Positions 1 to 9,012 of a stretch of DNA of 64,000 nt are shown here, piece by piece. The notes beneath the pieces were generated by a model. The model was not told the origin of the DNA, ran no database searches, and was given only the letters and a program-made list of their open reading frames with translations. The DNA comes from Seohaeicola_A nanhaiensis (GTDB taxonomy: Bacteria; Pseudomonadota; Alphaproteobacteria; Rhodobacterales; Rhodobacteraceae). The translations under genes were made by a program, and so were the position numbers. Numbering within the stretch: the stretch's first letter is position 1; every line of letters starts with the position of its first letter. Location of the stretch: the NCBI RefSeq assembly GCF_042654245.1, contig NZ_JBHSGI010000005.1, positions 62,001-126,000 on the forward strand, given 5' to 3'.

Positions 1-2
1 TG

Positions 3-86
3 TCCGTGGCCGACCGCGGCCTGCGCGAAGGCCTGCTCTACGCGCAGATGAGCGCCGATGGGGTGCTCCACGAATCGCCCGACTGA
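3..86 (+). CDS. Ppx/GppA phosphatase, C-terminal end (partial)
   Basis: Only the last 27 codons before a TGA stop are inside the window. The residues VADRGLREGLL near the end are a hallmark of the C-terminal part of the exopolyphosphatase / guanosine pentaphosphate phosphatase (Ppx/GppA) family, which hydrolyses polyphosphate or pppGpp. The next gene is rlmE, and a Ppx/GppA-rlmE pair is a common arrangement in Rhodobacterales. Which of the two activities it has cannot be judged from this fragment. Confidence 0.75.
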   Translation, partial: SVADRGLREGLLYAQMSADGVLHESPD

Positions 87-161
87 GGGCCGCCGTCAGC
101 CGGGCCGCTTGTGTGGGCCGCCCTGCGGGACTATGGCTGAAAGGTCAGGAAAGGAAGACCG

Positions 162-863
162 ATGACCAAGAACACGTCCGGGCGCGGCCAGCGCGATCTC
201 ACGGTCAAGGTGAAGACCGCGCGCGGGCGCAAGATGTCGTCCACCATGTGGCTGCAACGCCAGCTGAACGATCCCTACGTCCGCCGCGCGCAGTCCGAGG
301 GCTATCGCGGCCGCGCAGCCTACAAGATCCTCGAACTCGACGACAAATACCGCTTCCTCGTTCCGGGCGCCCGGGTCGTCGACTTGGGCTGCGCGCCGGG
401 CGGATGGCTGCAGGTCGCGGTCAAGCGGATCAATGCCCTTGGCGAGAAGTCGGGCAAGGCCGTCGGGCGGATCATCGGCATCGACCTGCAAGAGGTCGAA
501 CCTGTCGCCGGCGCCGAAATCCACCAGCTCGACTTTCTGGAAGACGATGCCGACGAGAAGGTCAAGGAATGGCTCGGCGGTCAGGCCGACGTGGTGATGT
601 CCGACATGGCCGCCTCGGCCTCGGGCCACAAGCAGACCGATCACATCCGCATCATCGCGCTCTGCGAAGCCGCTGCCTATCTGGCTTTCGATGTGCTGGC
701 CCCGGGCGGAACCTTTGTCGCCAAGGTGCTCGCCGGCGGCGCCGAGAGCGAGTTGCAGGCGCTGCTCAAGCAGAAATTCACCAAGGTGGCAAACGTCAAG
801 CCACCGGCATCACGCGCCGACAGTTCTGAAAAATTTGTGGTTGCGACGGGTTTCCGGGGCTGA
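162..863 (+). CDS. rlmE: 23S rRNA (uridine-2552-2'-O)-methyltransferase RlmE
   Basis: A 233-aa SAM-dependent RrmJ/FtsJ methyltransferase that 2'-O-methylates U2552 in the A-loop of 23S rRNA, a late step of 50S assembly. The SAM-binding motif GCAPGGW is at residues 76-82, and the family K-D-K-E catalytic set is visible as K55 (AYKILE), D148 (SDMA), K188 (VAKVL) and E224 (SSEKF). Length is close to that of E. coli RlmE with the short basic N-terminal extension usual in alphaproteobacteria. The ATG follows an AGGAAG Shine-Dalgarno at good spacing. It lies 75 bp behind the Ppx/GppA gene, so cotranscription is likely. Confidence 0.95.
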   Translation: MTKNTSGRGQRDLTVKVKTARGRKMSSTMWLQRQLNDPYVRRAQSEGYRGRAAYKILELDDKYRFLVPGARVVDLGCAPGGWLQVAVKRINALGEKSGKAVGRIIGIDLQEVEPVAGAEIHQLDFLEDDADEKVKEWLGGQADVVMSDMAASASGHKQTDHIRIIALCEAAAYLAFDVLAPGGTFVAKVLAGGAESELQALLKQKFTKVANVKPPASRADSSEKFVVATGFRG

Positions 864-1061
864 AACCACCGGCGGCGCAGGCTCGAACACCGGCTCGCCC
901 CAGGATTTCTGCGCCGCGGCCAGAAACACGGCCGCCTCAACCGCCTCGCGCGCCTCCTGCCCCATCGTACCTCTGCGCCGCTGCGACACCTGCGCGATAT
1001 TCTCGCGCCGCAGCATCTCGAACAACACGCCCCGGCGCTCGGGTGTCGGCACAGTGGTCAT
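810..1061 (-). CDS. Small hypothetical protein (83 aa)
   Basis: An unrecognised 83-aa frame, predicted mostly helical and charged (starts MTTVPTPERRGVLFEML), with high-GC third positions as in neighbouring genes. A GAGG element lies about 10 nt before the ATG. Its last 18 codons run antisense to the 3' end of rlmE, so the two genes would overlap tail to tail by 54 bp. No domain or signal is visible. It fills an otherwise empty 306-bp gap between rlmE and the YihY gene. The overlap and lack of motifs leave real doubt about whether it is expressed. Confidence 0.45.
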   Translation of the reverse strand: MTTVPTPERRGVLFEMLRRENIAQVSQRRRGTMGQEAREAVEAAVFLAAAQKSWGEPVFEPAPPVVSAPETRRNHKFFRTVGA

Positions 1062-1169
1062 CGCGTGGAATCCTCGGGCGCAGCGGTTTCAACGCCGTCA
1101 GAGTGGCCACTGATTGTGCCGGGCGGATGGCAACCCGGCGGCGCGCCGGGGGCCTTTTCGCGACGCCGC

Positions 1170-2030
1170 TCAGTCCTCGATCCCGTCCCGCCGCCGCAGC
1201 AACGCGCCGTTGAACTCCGCCCCGAGGATCAGGATCGCGGCGATGAGATAGAGAAAAATCAGCGCCGCCATCGCCCCGGCGAGACCGGCATAGGTCGCGC
1301 TGTAATTGGCGAAATGCGCCATATAGAGCGAAAATCCCCAGACCGCCCCGAACCACAGCCCGATGGTCAGCAGAACGCCCGGCCAGATCTCGGAAAACCG
1401 GTGCCGCATCCCGGGCAGCCAGATATGGCAGGCCGCGACGCCCAGAACCAGCAGCAGCAGAACCACCGACGTCTTCAGCACCCTGTTTTCGATCCAGCTA
1501 CCATAGGGTTCGGGGATCCGCTCGGCGACCAGGTGGAAATAGGCGGGCAGACCCAGCCCGAAGGTCAGGCTGGCCAGCAGCACGGTGCCTCCCACCAGCA
1601 CGAAGGCCAGGCACAGCGCGCGCGTTTTCCAGAACGGGCGCGGATCGATATCCCGATAGGCCCGCGTGATCGCGACTCGCACCGCATCAACGCCGTTGGA
1701 CGCGAAATAAAGCGCCAGCGCCCCGCCCAGGGTCACCAGTTGCACGTTGCCATTCGACAGAACCGAACGCAGTTCCTTCGCGATCGGAGCTGCGATGGCA
1801 TCGGGCCAGAGCGACAGAATCAGCCCCACCATCCGGTCGGCATCCGGATCGTTTGACAGCGCCCCGGCGAGAGCGACCACGAACAGAAAGAAAGGAAACA
1901 GCGCCAGCATCAGCGACATTGCAACGTGGCTCGACAGAATCCAGCCGCTGTTGCGTTCAAACCTGCCGAGAGTGCTCCAGAGCACCATCGGAAGGTCGGC
2001 AAGGGAAATTCTGTGAACTGCTCTGCTCAT
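1170..2030 (-). CDS. YihY/BrkB family inner-membrane protein
   Basis: A 286-aa polytopic membrane protein with about six hydrophobic segments. It has the YihY/BrkB (formerly 'RNase BN') family layout: an N-terminal helix region (SGWILSSHVAMSLMLALFPF), a central SNGVDAVRVAITRAYR segment and a C-terminal GAEFNGALLRRR tail. The family is often named as a virulence or serum-resistance factor, but its molecular function is not established. It was once mistaken for tRNA-processing RNase BN, which is wrong. The start is divergent from the deacetylase gene. Confidence 0.85.
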   Translation of the reverse strand: MSRAVHRISLADLPMVLWSTLGRFERNSGWILSSHVAMSLMLALFPFFLFVVALAGALSNDPDADRMVGLILSLWPDAIAAPIAKELRSVLSNGNVQLVTLGGALALYFASNGVDAVRVAITRAYRDIDPRPFWKTRALCLAFVLVGGTVLLASLTFGLGLPAYFHLVAERIPEPYGSWIENRVLKTSVVLLLLVLGVAACHIWLPGMRHRFSEIWPGVLLTIGLWFGAVWGFSLYMAHFANYSATYAGLAGAMAALIFLYLIAAILILGAEFNGALLRRRDGIED

Positions 2031-2111
2031 ACCAAAAACCTAGGGCTGGCACGTGACAATGGCCACAGGCCGCAATTGCGGCGACAAGAAAATTCCGTCA
2101 GCATCGCGCCG

Positions 2112-3230
2112 ATGACACAGCCCCTGTTTCTTGGAAACGACATTTATCGCGGTTCGACCTTCGGGCGCAGCCATCCGCTGGCCATTCCCCGGGTACCCAC
2201 CGTAACCGACCTGTCCCGCGCGCTCGGCTGGCTGGGTCCGGACACCTATCGTACCAGCCCGCGCCTGCGCGCCGCAGGCCTGACCGCCTTCCATACGCCC
2301 GAATATGTTGCCGCCCTGCAAGCCGCCGAGGCGACGCAAAGTGTCAGCGAAGAAGTCCGCCTGCGTCACGGACTGGGCACCCTCAGCAATCCGATCTATC
2401 CGGAGATGTTTCGCCGCCCGGCCACGGGCGCAGGTGGCGCGCTACTTGCCGCCGAACTCGTCGCGGCGGGCCACGCCGTCTATCACCCGGGCGGTGGCAC
2501 CCACCACGGCCTGCCCGACCGCGCCAATGGCTTCTGCTATTTCAACGATCCGGTCCTGGCGATCCTGGCCCTGCGCCGCCGCGGGCTGCCGCGCATCGCC
2601 TATATCGATATCGACGCCCATCACTGCGACGGCGTCGAGGTCGCCTTTGCTGACCAGCCCGAAGTGCTGCTGGTCTCGACCCATGAGGAGGGCCGCTGGC
2701 CCTTCACCGGCGCGCTCTCGGACCGGGGGGCCGGCAATGTCTTCAACCTGCCGCTTCCGCGAGATCTGAACGACGACGAATTCGCTCTGGCGCTCCATCA
2801 GATGATCGTGCGGGCGGTCACGGCGCATCGACCGGACGTGATCGTGCTGCAATGCGGGGCCGATGCGGTTGCCGAAGATCCGCTGTCGCGCCTGGCCCTC
2901 TCGAACAACGCGCATTGGGAGGCCGTGCGCACCCTCGCCGCAATCGCTCCGCGGTTTCTGGTGCTGGGCGGCGGCGGATACAACCCCTGGTCAGTCGGCC
3001 GCCTCTGGACCGGCGTCTGGGCCACCCTCAACAATTATGAGATACCCGACCATCTGCCACCCGAGGCCCAGGCTATCCTGCGCCGCCTCACCTGGCAGCG
3101 CCACGGCGGCAGAAACCCGCCGCCACACTGGTTCGACACTCTTCGGGATTCACCCCGCAACGGCGCCATCCGCGATACGGTCCGCGCGCGCGTCGCCTCG
3201 CTCTGCGCGCGCCTCAGGGTCGAGGTCTGA
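2112..3230 (+). CDS. Histone-deacetylase-like amidohydrolase
   Basis: A 372-aa zinc amidohydrolase of the HDAC / acetylpolyamine amidohydrolase / AcuC superfamily, which removes acetyl or related acyl groups from amines. Visible motifs are the tandem active-site histidines in GGGTHHGLPDRANGF (131-132), zinc ligands in DIDAHHCDG (D168, H170) and GADAVAEDPL (D256), and the transition-state tyrosine in LGGGGY (Y290). The ATG used gives the family length and begins MTQPLFLGND; an upstream in-frame extension of 62 codons overlaps the yihY start and looks noncoding. The substrate is not deducible; acetylated polyamines or protein lysines are options. Confidence 0.88.
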   Translation: MTQPLFLGNDIYRGSTFGRSHPLAIPRVPTVTDLSRALGWLGPDTYRTSPRLRAAGLTAFHTPEYVAALQAAEATQSVSEEVRLRHGLGTLSNPIYPEMFRRPATGAGGALLAAELVAAGHAVYHPGGGTHHGLPDRANGFCYFNDPVLAILALRRRGLPRIAYIDIDAHHCDGVEVAFADQPEVLLVSTHEEGRWPFTGALSDRGAGNVFNLPLPRDLNDDEFALALHQMIVRAVTAHRPDVIVLQCGADAVAEDPLSRLALSNNAHWEAVRTLAAIAPRFLVLGGGGYNPWSVGRLWTGVWATLNNYEIPDHLPPEAQAILRRLTWQRHGGRNPPPHWFDTLRDSPRNGAIRDTVRARVASLCARLRVEV

Positions 3231-3233
3231 CGG

Positions 3234-3557
3234 TCACCGTCCGGCCAGACAGTCCGCATAGACGCGGTTGTATTCCTGCTCCGCACGCTCACGCCGCAGC
3301 ATCCGCTGGCCTTCGCCGCCGCGTGGCGATGTCGCGATGGCGCCGCGCGAACTGCTGACGCCCAACGCGACCTCTCCCGTGATCTTCAGTGTCATCGGCC
3401 CAAGCCGCACCGGAGGAATCAGGCCGGGCACATGGCCGGAGACCTTGCGCGCCTTCGCGTCGCAGGACAGCGTCGCTTCCGCCTGTTGCGCCAGACCCGC
3501 CACTGGCAAACCAAGGGCCAAAGCAACCACCAGCGGGCGCAAGAAGGGAACGGGCAT
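3234..3557 (-). CDS. Small secreted protein of unknown function
   Basis: A 107-aa protein with an N-terminal signal peptide (hydrophobic run LVVALALGLPVAGLA, likely cleavage after GLAQQA), so probably periplasmic. The mature part has two cysteines, one near each end (LSCDAK and YADCLAGR), that could form a disulfide, and an arginine/glutamate-rich tail. A GAGAGAGG ribosome site precedes the ATG. It is convergent with the deacetylase gene, with 3 bp between the stops. I do not recognise the family. Confidence 0.7.
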   Translation of the reverse strand: MPVPFLRPLVVALALGLPVAGLAQQAEATLSCDAKARKVSGHVPGLIPPVRLGPMTLKITGEVALGVSSSRGAIATSPRGGEGQRMLRRERAEQEYNRVYADCLAGR

Positions 3558-3715
3558 GGGAGCACCTCTCTCTCGGAATGTCCTCCCTTACAGATACTCC
3601 TTTCCCATCCCCTCCGCCAGTCCCGCCCGCGACCCTCGGCCGCTGCCCGCCGGGCGCGGGTGGACACATCCCTCCAAACCGTGATCCTGTGCGCCGAACA
3701 GAACGGAGACGAGCG

Positions 3716-4366
3716 GTGCTGCTGGAAATCGACAATGTGAGCAAGCGCTATCCCGGCGCCGAACGCCCCGTGCTCGACGCGGTTTCTCTCGCTCTCGACG
3801 CGGGCGAGACGCTGGCCCTCACCGGAGAAAGCGGCAGCGGCAAGAGCACGCTGCTCCATCTCGCCGGCGCGCTTGACCACTTCGAGACGGGCGAGATCCG
3901 CCTCGACGGTTTGGCCTACAGCACACTCAACGACGCCGGGCGCGCGATGGTGCGTCGCGGGCCGGTCGCGCTGGTCTTTCAGCAGTTCAACCTGATCCCG
4001 TCGCTTACTGTCGCGCAGAACCTCGCCTTTCACGCCCGCCTCGGCGGCCGCCACGACCCCGCCTGGGTGTCCCATCTGGCCACGCGTCTTGGTCTGGACA
4101 CGCTCCTGTCCCGCTATCCCGAGACGCTCTCGGGCGGCCAGCAGCAGCGCGTCGCCATCGGCCGCGCCCTCGCCCTGCGCCCGCGCCTCCTGCTCGCGGA
4201 CGAGCCGACCGGCAACCTGGACGAGACGACCGGCGATGCCGTTCTGGCCCTGATGCTCGATCTGGTGGCCGAAACCGGCGCCGCCCTGCTGCTGGTCACC
4301 CATTCCGATCGCATCGCCGCATCCCTTGGCCGCCGCGTGCATCTGACCAACGGAGCCATCCGGTGA
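3716..4366 (+). CDS. ABC transporter ATP-binding protein (LolD/MacB type)
   Basis: A 216-aa ATPase with Walker A (GESGSGKST, 37-45), the signature LSGGQQQRVAIGRA (138-151) and Walker B (LLLADEPTGNLDE). It is closest in style to the LolD/MacB/FtsE branch that powers FtsX-type permeases. The start is GTG with a GGAG site 7 nt upstream; longer upstream reading lacks coding character. Its stop overlaps the permease start by 4 bp, so the pair is translationally coupled. With the downstream permease and AttH-like lipocalin it forms an AttEFGH-like unit. Confidence 0.92.
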   Translation: MLLEIDNVSKRYPGAERPVLDAVSLALDAGETLALTGESGSGKSTLLHLAGALDHFETGEIRLDGLAYSTLNDAGRAMVRRGPVALVFQQFNLIPSLTVAQNLAFHARLGGRHDPAWVSHLATRLGLDTLLSRYPETLSGGQQQRVAIGRALALRPRLLLADEPTGNLDETTGDAVLALMLDLVAETGAALLLVTHSDRIAASLGRRVHLTNGAIR

Positions 4367-6765
4367 TCGCCGCCGCCCTCGGCGCGCTGCTGTCTCACTG
4401 GCGGCGGCAACCGGGCCAGCTTGCAACGCTGGTTCTGGGTCTCGCACTCGCCACCGGCCTGTGGTCGGCGGTGCAGGCCATCAATGCCGAAGCCCGCGCC
4501 AGCTATGCCCGCGCGGCGGCCCAGCTCGGCGGCGATGCCGGCCCGGTGCTGAAGGCACGCGACGGCGCCCTGTCGGTCGCCACCTATGTCAAGCTCCGCC
4601 GCGCCGGCTGGCAGGTCTCGCCCGTGCTCGAAGGCCGCGCGCGGCTCGGGCGCACCAATCTGCGTGTTGTCGGCGTCGATGGGCTGACCTATCCGGTCAT
4701 GCCCGCAACCACCAACACGGCCACCGATCCCACCGCGATCCTGCTGCCTCCCGGGCGTCTCTTCGTTACGCCCGACACCGCCGCGCAGCTTGCCGATGCC
4801 ACCGACCTGCCGCCCCGGATCGAAACGCCCGACCTGCCCGACGGCGTCGCGCTGACCGATATCGGCACCGCCGAACGTCTGCTGGGCCGAACGGGCGAAC
4901 TCACGCGTCTGCTGGTCCTGCCCGATCAGCCCGCCAACCTGACGCCCCTCGCCGATCTCGTACCTGAACTACAGCTGACCGAACCGACCAGCCAGACCGA
5001 CACTGCCCGCCTGACCGACAGTTTTCATCTGAACCTGACCGCCTTCGGCCTGCTCTCCTTCGCGGTTGGGCTCTTCATCGTGCACGGCACCGCCGGTCTG
5101 GCCTTCGAACAGCGCCGCGGCATGTTCCGCACCCTGCGTGCCCTCGGCCTGCCCGCGCGCACTCTCACGGCGCTGGTGCTCGGCGAACTCCTCGCTCTGG
5201 CGCTGCTCTCCGGCCTCCTCGGCCTCGTCCTCGGCTATCTCGTCGCCGCCGCCCTGCTGCCCGATGTCGCCGCCACCCTGCGCGGCCTTTACGGCGCGCC
5301 CGTGGACGGCGGCCTGACCCTGCGCTCCGCCTGGGTGGCCAGTGGCCTTGCCATGGCGGTCGGCGGCGCGCTGCTGGCCGGTGCGCAAGGCGTCACACGC
5401 GTCGCCCGGATGCCGATCCTCGCCGCGCCCGGCCTGCTGGCCTGGTCCGGCGCGGCCCGCCGCAACCGCTGGCGCATGGCGATCGCAGGCCCCGTGCTGA
5501 TGCTTGGCGGGCTGGCCGCGCTCTGGCAGATCGGCGGGCTGGCCGGGGGCTTCATGCTGCTCGGCGGCCTGTTGCTGGGCGCTGCGGTGATGCTGCCGCC
5601 GCTTCTCGCCGCCCTGCTGATCCTGGGCGAACGTCACACCCGCGGCGTCATCGGCCAATGGATCCTCGCCGACCTGCGCGCGCAGCTGCCAGGCCTCTCG
5701 CTCGCCCTGATGGCGCTGCTGCTGGCGCTCGCCACGAATATCGGCGTCGGCACCATGGTGTCGAGCTTCCGCCTCACCTTCACTGGCTGGCTGGACCAGC
5801 GCCTCGCCTCCGAGCTCTACGTCACCGCCGCCACCGATGCCCAGGGCGCGGACCTGGCCGAATGGCTCGCGCCCCGCGCCGAAGCGGTGCTGCCGATCCG
5901 CTATGCCGAGACGGAGCTCGCCGGCGCCCCCGCCCGGCTCTATGGCGTCGCCGACCACGCCACCTACCGAAACAACTGGCCCCTGATCGCCGCCGCGCCA
6001 GGGGTCTGGGACAGGATCGCCAGCGGAACCGGAGCTCTGGTCAACGAACAGCTCGCCCGCCGCGCCGGGCTCTGGCCCGGCGCCATGCTCGACCTCGGGC
6101 GCGGCTGGCGGCTGCCCGTGGTCGGAGTCTATTCCGACTACGGCAACCCGCAGGGACAGGCCATCGTCGCCCTGCCCGACCTGCTCGCGCATGAACCCAA
6201 CGTCGCCAACCGCCAGTTCGGCATCCGCATCGCCCCCGACCAGGCCGCCGCCCTCGCCGACGAGATGCGCGCCAGCTTCGACCTGTCCGACAACGCCCTT
6301 GTCGATCAGGCGGCGATCAAGGCTGCCTCGCTCGCGATCTTCGAAAAGACCTTTGTAGTTACCGCCGCGCTCAACATTCTGACGCTTGGAGTCGCTGGCT
6401 TTGCCATCCTGACCAGCCTGCTCACCCTCTGGACGATGCGCCTGCCCCATGTCGCCCCGGTCTGGGCGCTTGGCATGACCCGCCGCGCGCTGGCCCGGAT
6501 CGAGATCCTGCGCAGCCTCGCCCTTGCCGGTCTGACCGCTCTGCTGGCCCTGCCTTTGGGTCTGCTGCTCGCGAAGATCCTGCTCGATGTCATCAATGTC
6601 GAGGCCTTCGGCTGGCGGCTGCCTATGTATCTCTTCCCGCTCGACTGGCTGCGCCTCTTCCTGCTCGCCCTGCTGGCCGGCGCCCTTGCAGCCGCCCTGC
6701 CCGCCCGACGGCTGCGCCGCCTGCCCCCCGCCGATCTGCTGAAGGTCTTCGCCCATGAACGCTAG
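4363..6765 (+). CDS. FtsX-like ABC transporter permease
   Basis: An 800-aa permease with an N-terminal membrane anchor (about 19-39), an extracytoplasmic domain, and two FtsX/MacB transmembrane modules, one near residues 222-345 and one near 670-790, plus extra helices in the middle (about 370-460). The double-FtsX layout is like fused AttF/AttG or LolC/E-type permeases for lipoproteins and lipophilic cargo. GTG start overlapping the ATPase stop; its own stop lies 11 bp inside the lipocalin gene. Cargo is unknown; the lipocalin partner suggests a hydrophobic ligand (inference). Confidence 0.9.
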   Translation: MIAAALGALLSHWRRQPGQLATLVLGLALATGLWSAVQAINAEARASYARAAAQLGGDAGPVLKARDGALSVATYVKLRRAGWQVSPVLEGRARLGRTNLRVVGVDGLTYPVMPATTNTATDPTAILLPPGRLFVTPDTAAQLADATDLPPRIETPDLPDGVALTDIGTAERLLGRTGELTRLLVLPDQPANLTPLADLVPELQLTEPTSQTDTARLTDSFHLNLTAFGLLSFAVGLFIVHGTAGLAFEQRRGMFRTLRALGLPARTLTALVLGELLALALLSGLLGLVLGYLVAAALLPDVAATLRGLYGAPVDGGLTLRSAWVASGLAMAVGGALLAGAQGVTRVARMPILAAPGLLAWSGAARRNRWRMAIAGPVLMLGGLAALWQIGGLAGGFMLLGGLLLGAAVMLPPLLAALLILGERHTRGVIGQWILADLRAQLPGLSLALMALLLALATNIGVGTMVSSFRLTFTGWLDQRLASELYVTAATDAQGADLAEWLAPRAEAVLPIRYAETELAGAPARLYGVADHATYRNNWPLIAAAPGVWDRIASGTGALVNEQLARRAGLWPGAMLDLGRGWRLPVVGVYSDYGNPQGQAIVALPDLLAHEPNVANRQFGIRIAPDQAAALADEMRASFDLSDNALVDQAAIKAASLAIFEKTFVVTAALNILTLGVAGFAILTSLLTLWTMRLPHVAPVWALGMTRRALARIEILRSLALAGLTALLALPLGLLLAKILLDVINVEAFGWRLPMYLFPLDWLRLFLLALLAGALAAALPARRLRRLPPADLLKVFAHER

Positions 6766-7795
6766 GCTACTGGCCCTCCTGCTCTGGCTTCCCACCCTCG
6801 CCTGCGCCCAGGGGTTCGCCGGCCTTGGCACCGATGCCGAAGGCTTTGCGCCCCCCGACCCGGCCTACCGCCTGACCTTCCCGGCTGACCACGGGCCCCA
6901 TGTGCATTTCCGCATCGAATGGTGGTATTTGACCGCCACGCTGAAGGGCGAAGATGGCACCGACTACGGCATCCAGTGGACGCTGTTCCGCTCGGCTCTC
7001 GCCCCCCGCGAAGGCGACGGATGGTCCAGCCCGCAACTCTGGATGGGCCACGCGGGGCTGACCACCCCCAGCCGCCAGTTCGTCGCCGAACGCCGCGCGC
7101 GTGGTGGCATCGGCCAGGCCGGCGTTACCGCCGACCCCTTCCTCGCCTTCATCGACGATTGGGAGATGCGCGCCACCGGCCCCGGCATCGACACGCTCGA
7201 CCTGACCGCGCGCGGCCAGGATTTCGCCTATGCCCTGTCCCTGACGGCCGAAGGTCCCATCGTGGAACAGGGCCAACACGGCTATTCCGTCAAATCCCGC
7301 GATGGCCACGCCAGCCACTACTACTCGCAGCCCGCCTACAGCGTCAGCGGCACCCTAAACCTGCCCGACGGCCCCGTGAAGGTAACCGGACAGGGCTGGC
7401 TCGACCGCGAATGGTCCTCGCAGCCCCTGTCGGCCACGCAAAGCGGCTGGGACTGGTTCTCGCTCTCTTTCGACAGCGGCGCCAGGATGATGGGGTTTCG
7501 CCTGCGCGACACCGCCGGTGACTTCACAGCCGCCACTTGGATCACGCCCGAGGGACAGGCCGAGCCGCTGCCCGACGGCGCCCTCAACGTCGCGCCCCTG
7601 GCCACGTCAAAGGTCGAAGGCCGCGCCATCCCCACCCGCTGGCAGTTGAAGCTGCCGGCCCACGATCTTGATATCGAAGTCGACGCCGTGAACCCACAGG
7701 CCTGGATGGCAACTTCCTTTCCCTACTGGGAAGGCCCGGTGCGCATCACCGGCAGCCACAGCGGCAAGGGCTATCTTGAGATGACCGGCTACTAA
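6755..7795 (+). CDS. AttH-like lipocalin / CrtC-superfamily secreted protein
   Basis: A 346-aa exported protein with a signal peptide (LLALLLWLPTLACA|Q). The mature part has the tandem lipocalin-like fold of the AttH / carotenoid 1,2-hydratase (CrtC) superfamily, recognisable by HVHFRIEWWYLTATL, GHAGLTTPSRQF, and GQGWLDREWSSQPL. AttH proteins accompany AttE-type ATPases and AttFG permeases, as here. The cysteine in LACAQ is not in a classic lipobox, so I favour a periplasmic rather than lipid-anchored protein. Translation is coupled to the permease by an 11-bp overlap. Its TAA stop overlaps the sufS stop on the other strand. Confidence 0.85.
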   Translation: MNARLLALLLWLPTLACAQGFAGLGTDAEGFAPPDPAYRLTFPADHGPHVHFRIEWWYLTATLKGEDGTDYGIQWTLFRSALAPREGDGWSSPQLWMGHAGLTTPSRQFVAERRARGGIGQAGVTADPFLAFIDDWEMRATGPGIDTLDLTARGQDFAYALSLTAEGPIVEQGQHGYSVKSRDGHASHYYSQPAYSVSGTLNLPDGPVKVTGQGWLDREWSSQPLSATQSGWDWFSLSFDSGARMMGFRLRDTAGDFTAATWITPEGQAEPLPDGALNVAPLATSKVEGRAIPTRWQLKLPAHDLDIEVDAVNPQAWMATSFPYWEGPVRITGSHSGKGYLEMTGY

Positions 7796-9012
7796 CCGAA
7801 CAGCTCGTGCGCCAGTTCCAGCGCCTCGACCAGCCGGTCGACCTCTTCCGTCGTGTTGTACAGGCCAAAGGACGCCCGGCAGGTCGCCGTTACCCCAAGC
7901 CGCTCCATCAGCGGTCCGGCACAATGATGCCCTGCGCGCACCGCCACGCCCTTCTTGTCGAGAATGGTCGAAATGTCATGCGCATGGGCCGCACCGTCCA
8001 GCGTCAGCGAGAAGATCGCCGCCTTCTCCGGAGTCGTGCCCTGAAGCCGCAGCCAGTTCAGACCGCGCAGGCGCTGATAGGCATAATCGCGCAGCCCCGC
8101 CTCATGCGCCGCGATGTTCTCCATTCCGAGATCCATCATGTAGTCCAGCGCCACGCCCAGCCCGATGATCTGCACGATTGCCGGCGTGCCCGCCTCGAAC
8201 ATCATTGGCGGATCGTTGTAAGTCACTGCATCCCGCGTCACCTCGCGGATCATGTCGCCCCCGCCGAGGAAAGGCCGCATCTCGGCCATCCGCTCGGCCT
8301 TGACATAGATCGCGCCGGATGCCGAGGGGCCATACAGTTTGTGCCCGGTAATCGCATAGAAATCACAGCCGATATCGGCCACGTTCACCGGCATGTGCAC
8401 CGCGCCCTGGCTGCCGTCCACCAGCACCGGCACCCCCTTGGCATGGGCGCCCGCCGTGATCGCCTTCACATCGACGACCGTCCCCAGAACGTTGGAGCAA
8501 TGGGTCACCGCCACCAGCCTGGTCTTTGGCCCGATGGCGTCGATCACCGCCTGCGGGTCCAGAGCCCCGCTGTCGTCGATATCGACCCATTTAAGCACCA
8601 CGCCCATGCGCTCGCGCAGGAAATGCCAGGGCACGATATTGGCGTGATGTTCCATCACGCTCAGCACGATCTCGTCGCCCGCCTTCATCCGCGGCATCGC
8701 CCAAGCGTAGGCCACCATGTTGATGCCCATCGTCGTGCCGGTGTTGAACACGATCTCGTCTTCCGACGCCGCGCCCAGGAACCGAGCGACGGTGCCGCGC
8801 ACCGCCTCGTATTTCTCGGTCGCGAGGTTGGACAGGTAATGCAACCCCCTGTGGACGTTCGCATATTCCTCGGAATAGGCCCGCGTCACCGCATCGATCA
8901 CCACCTGCGGCTTCTGCGCCGAGGCGCCGTTGTCGAGATAGGTCAGCGGCTGTCCGTTCACCTCGCGCGAAAGGATCGGGAAATCGCGGCGGATCGTGGC
9001 GACGTCATACAT
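7792..9012 (-). CDS. sufS: Cysteine desulfurase SufS
   Basis: A 406-aa class II cysteine desulfurase supplying persulfide sulfur for Fe-S cluster assembly. The PLP lysine is K225 (ITGHKLYGP) and the catalytic cysteine is C364 (RAGHHCAGP), the same number as in E. coli SufS. The start MYDVATIRRDFP fits the family; further upstream reading falls inside the YIP1 gene. It is the last gene of the suf operon, overlapping the preceding YIP1 gene by 8 bp, so translational coupling is likely. No sufE or sufU partner is present nearby. Confidence 0.96.
   Translation of the reverse strand: MYDVATIRRDFPILSREVNGQPLTYLDNGASAQKPQVVIDAVTRAYSEEYANVHRGLHYLSNLATEKYEAVRGTVARFLGAASEDEIVFNTGTTMGINMVAYAWAMPRMKAGDEIVLSVMEHHANIVPWHFLRERMGVVLKWVDIDDSGALDPQAVIDAIGPKTRLVAVTHCSNVLGTVVDVKAITAGAHAKGVPVLVDGSQGAVHMPVNVADIGCDFYAITGHKLYGPSASGAIYVKAERMAEMRPFLGGGDMIREVTRDAVTYNDPPMMFEAGTPAIVQIIGLGVALDYMMDLGMENIAAHEAGLRDYAYQRLRGLNWLRLQGTTPEKAAIFSLTLDGAAHAHDISTILDKKGVAVRAGHHCAGPLMERLGVTATCRASFGLYNTTEEVDRLVEALELAHELFG

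Noticed and set aside
937..1356. 139-codon minus-strand frame between rlmE and the YihY gene
   Set aside because: It overlaps the yihY coding region in another frame and has arginine-rich shadow composition; the 83-codon frame in the gap is the better candidate.
4969..6831. A 620-codon minus-strand frame opposite the FtsX permease
   Set aside because: Glycine/glutamine/glutamate-rich antisense translation of a leucine/alanine-rich membrane protein; no ribosome site or domain.
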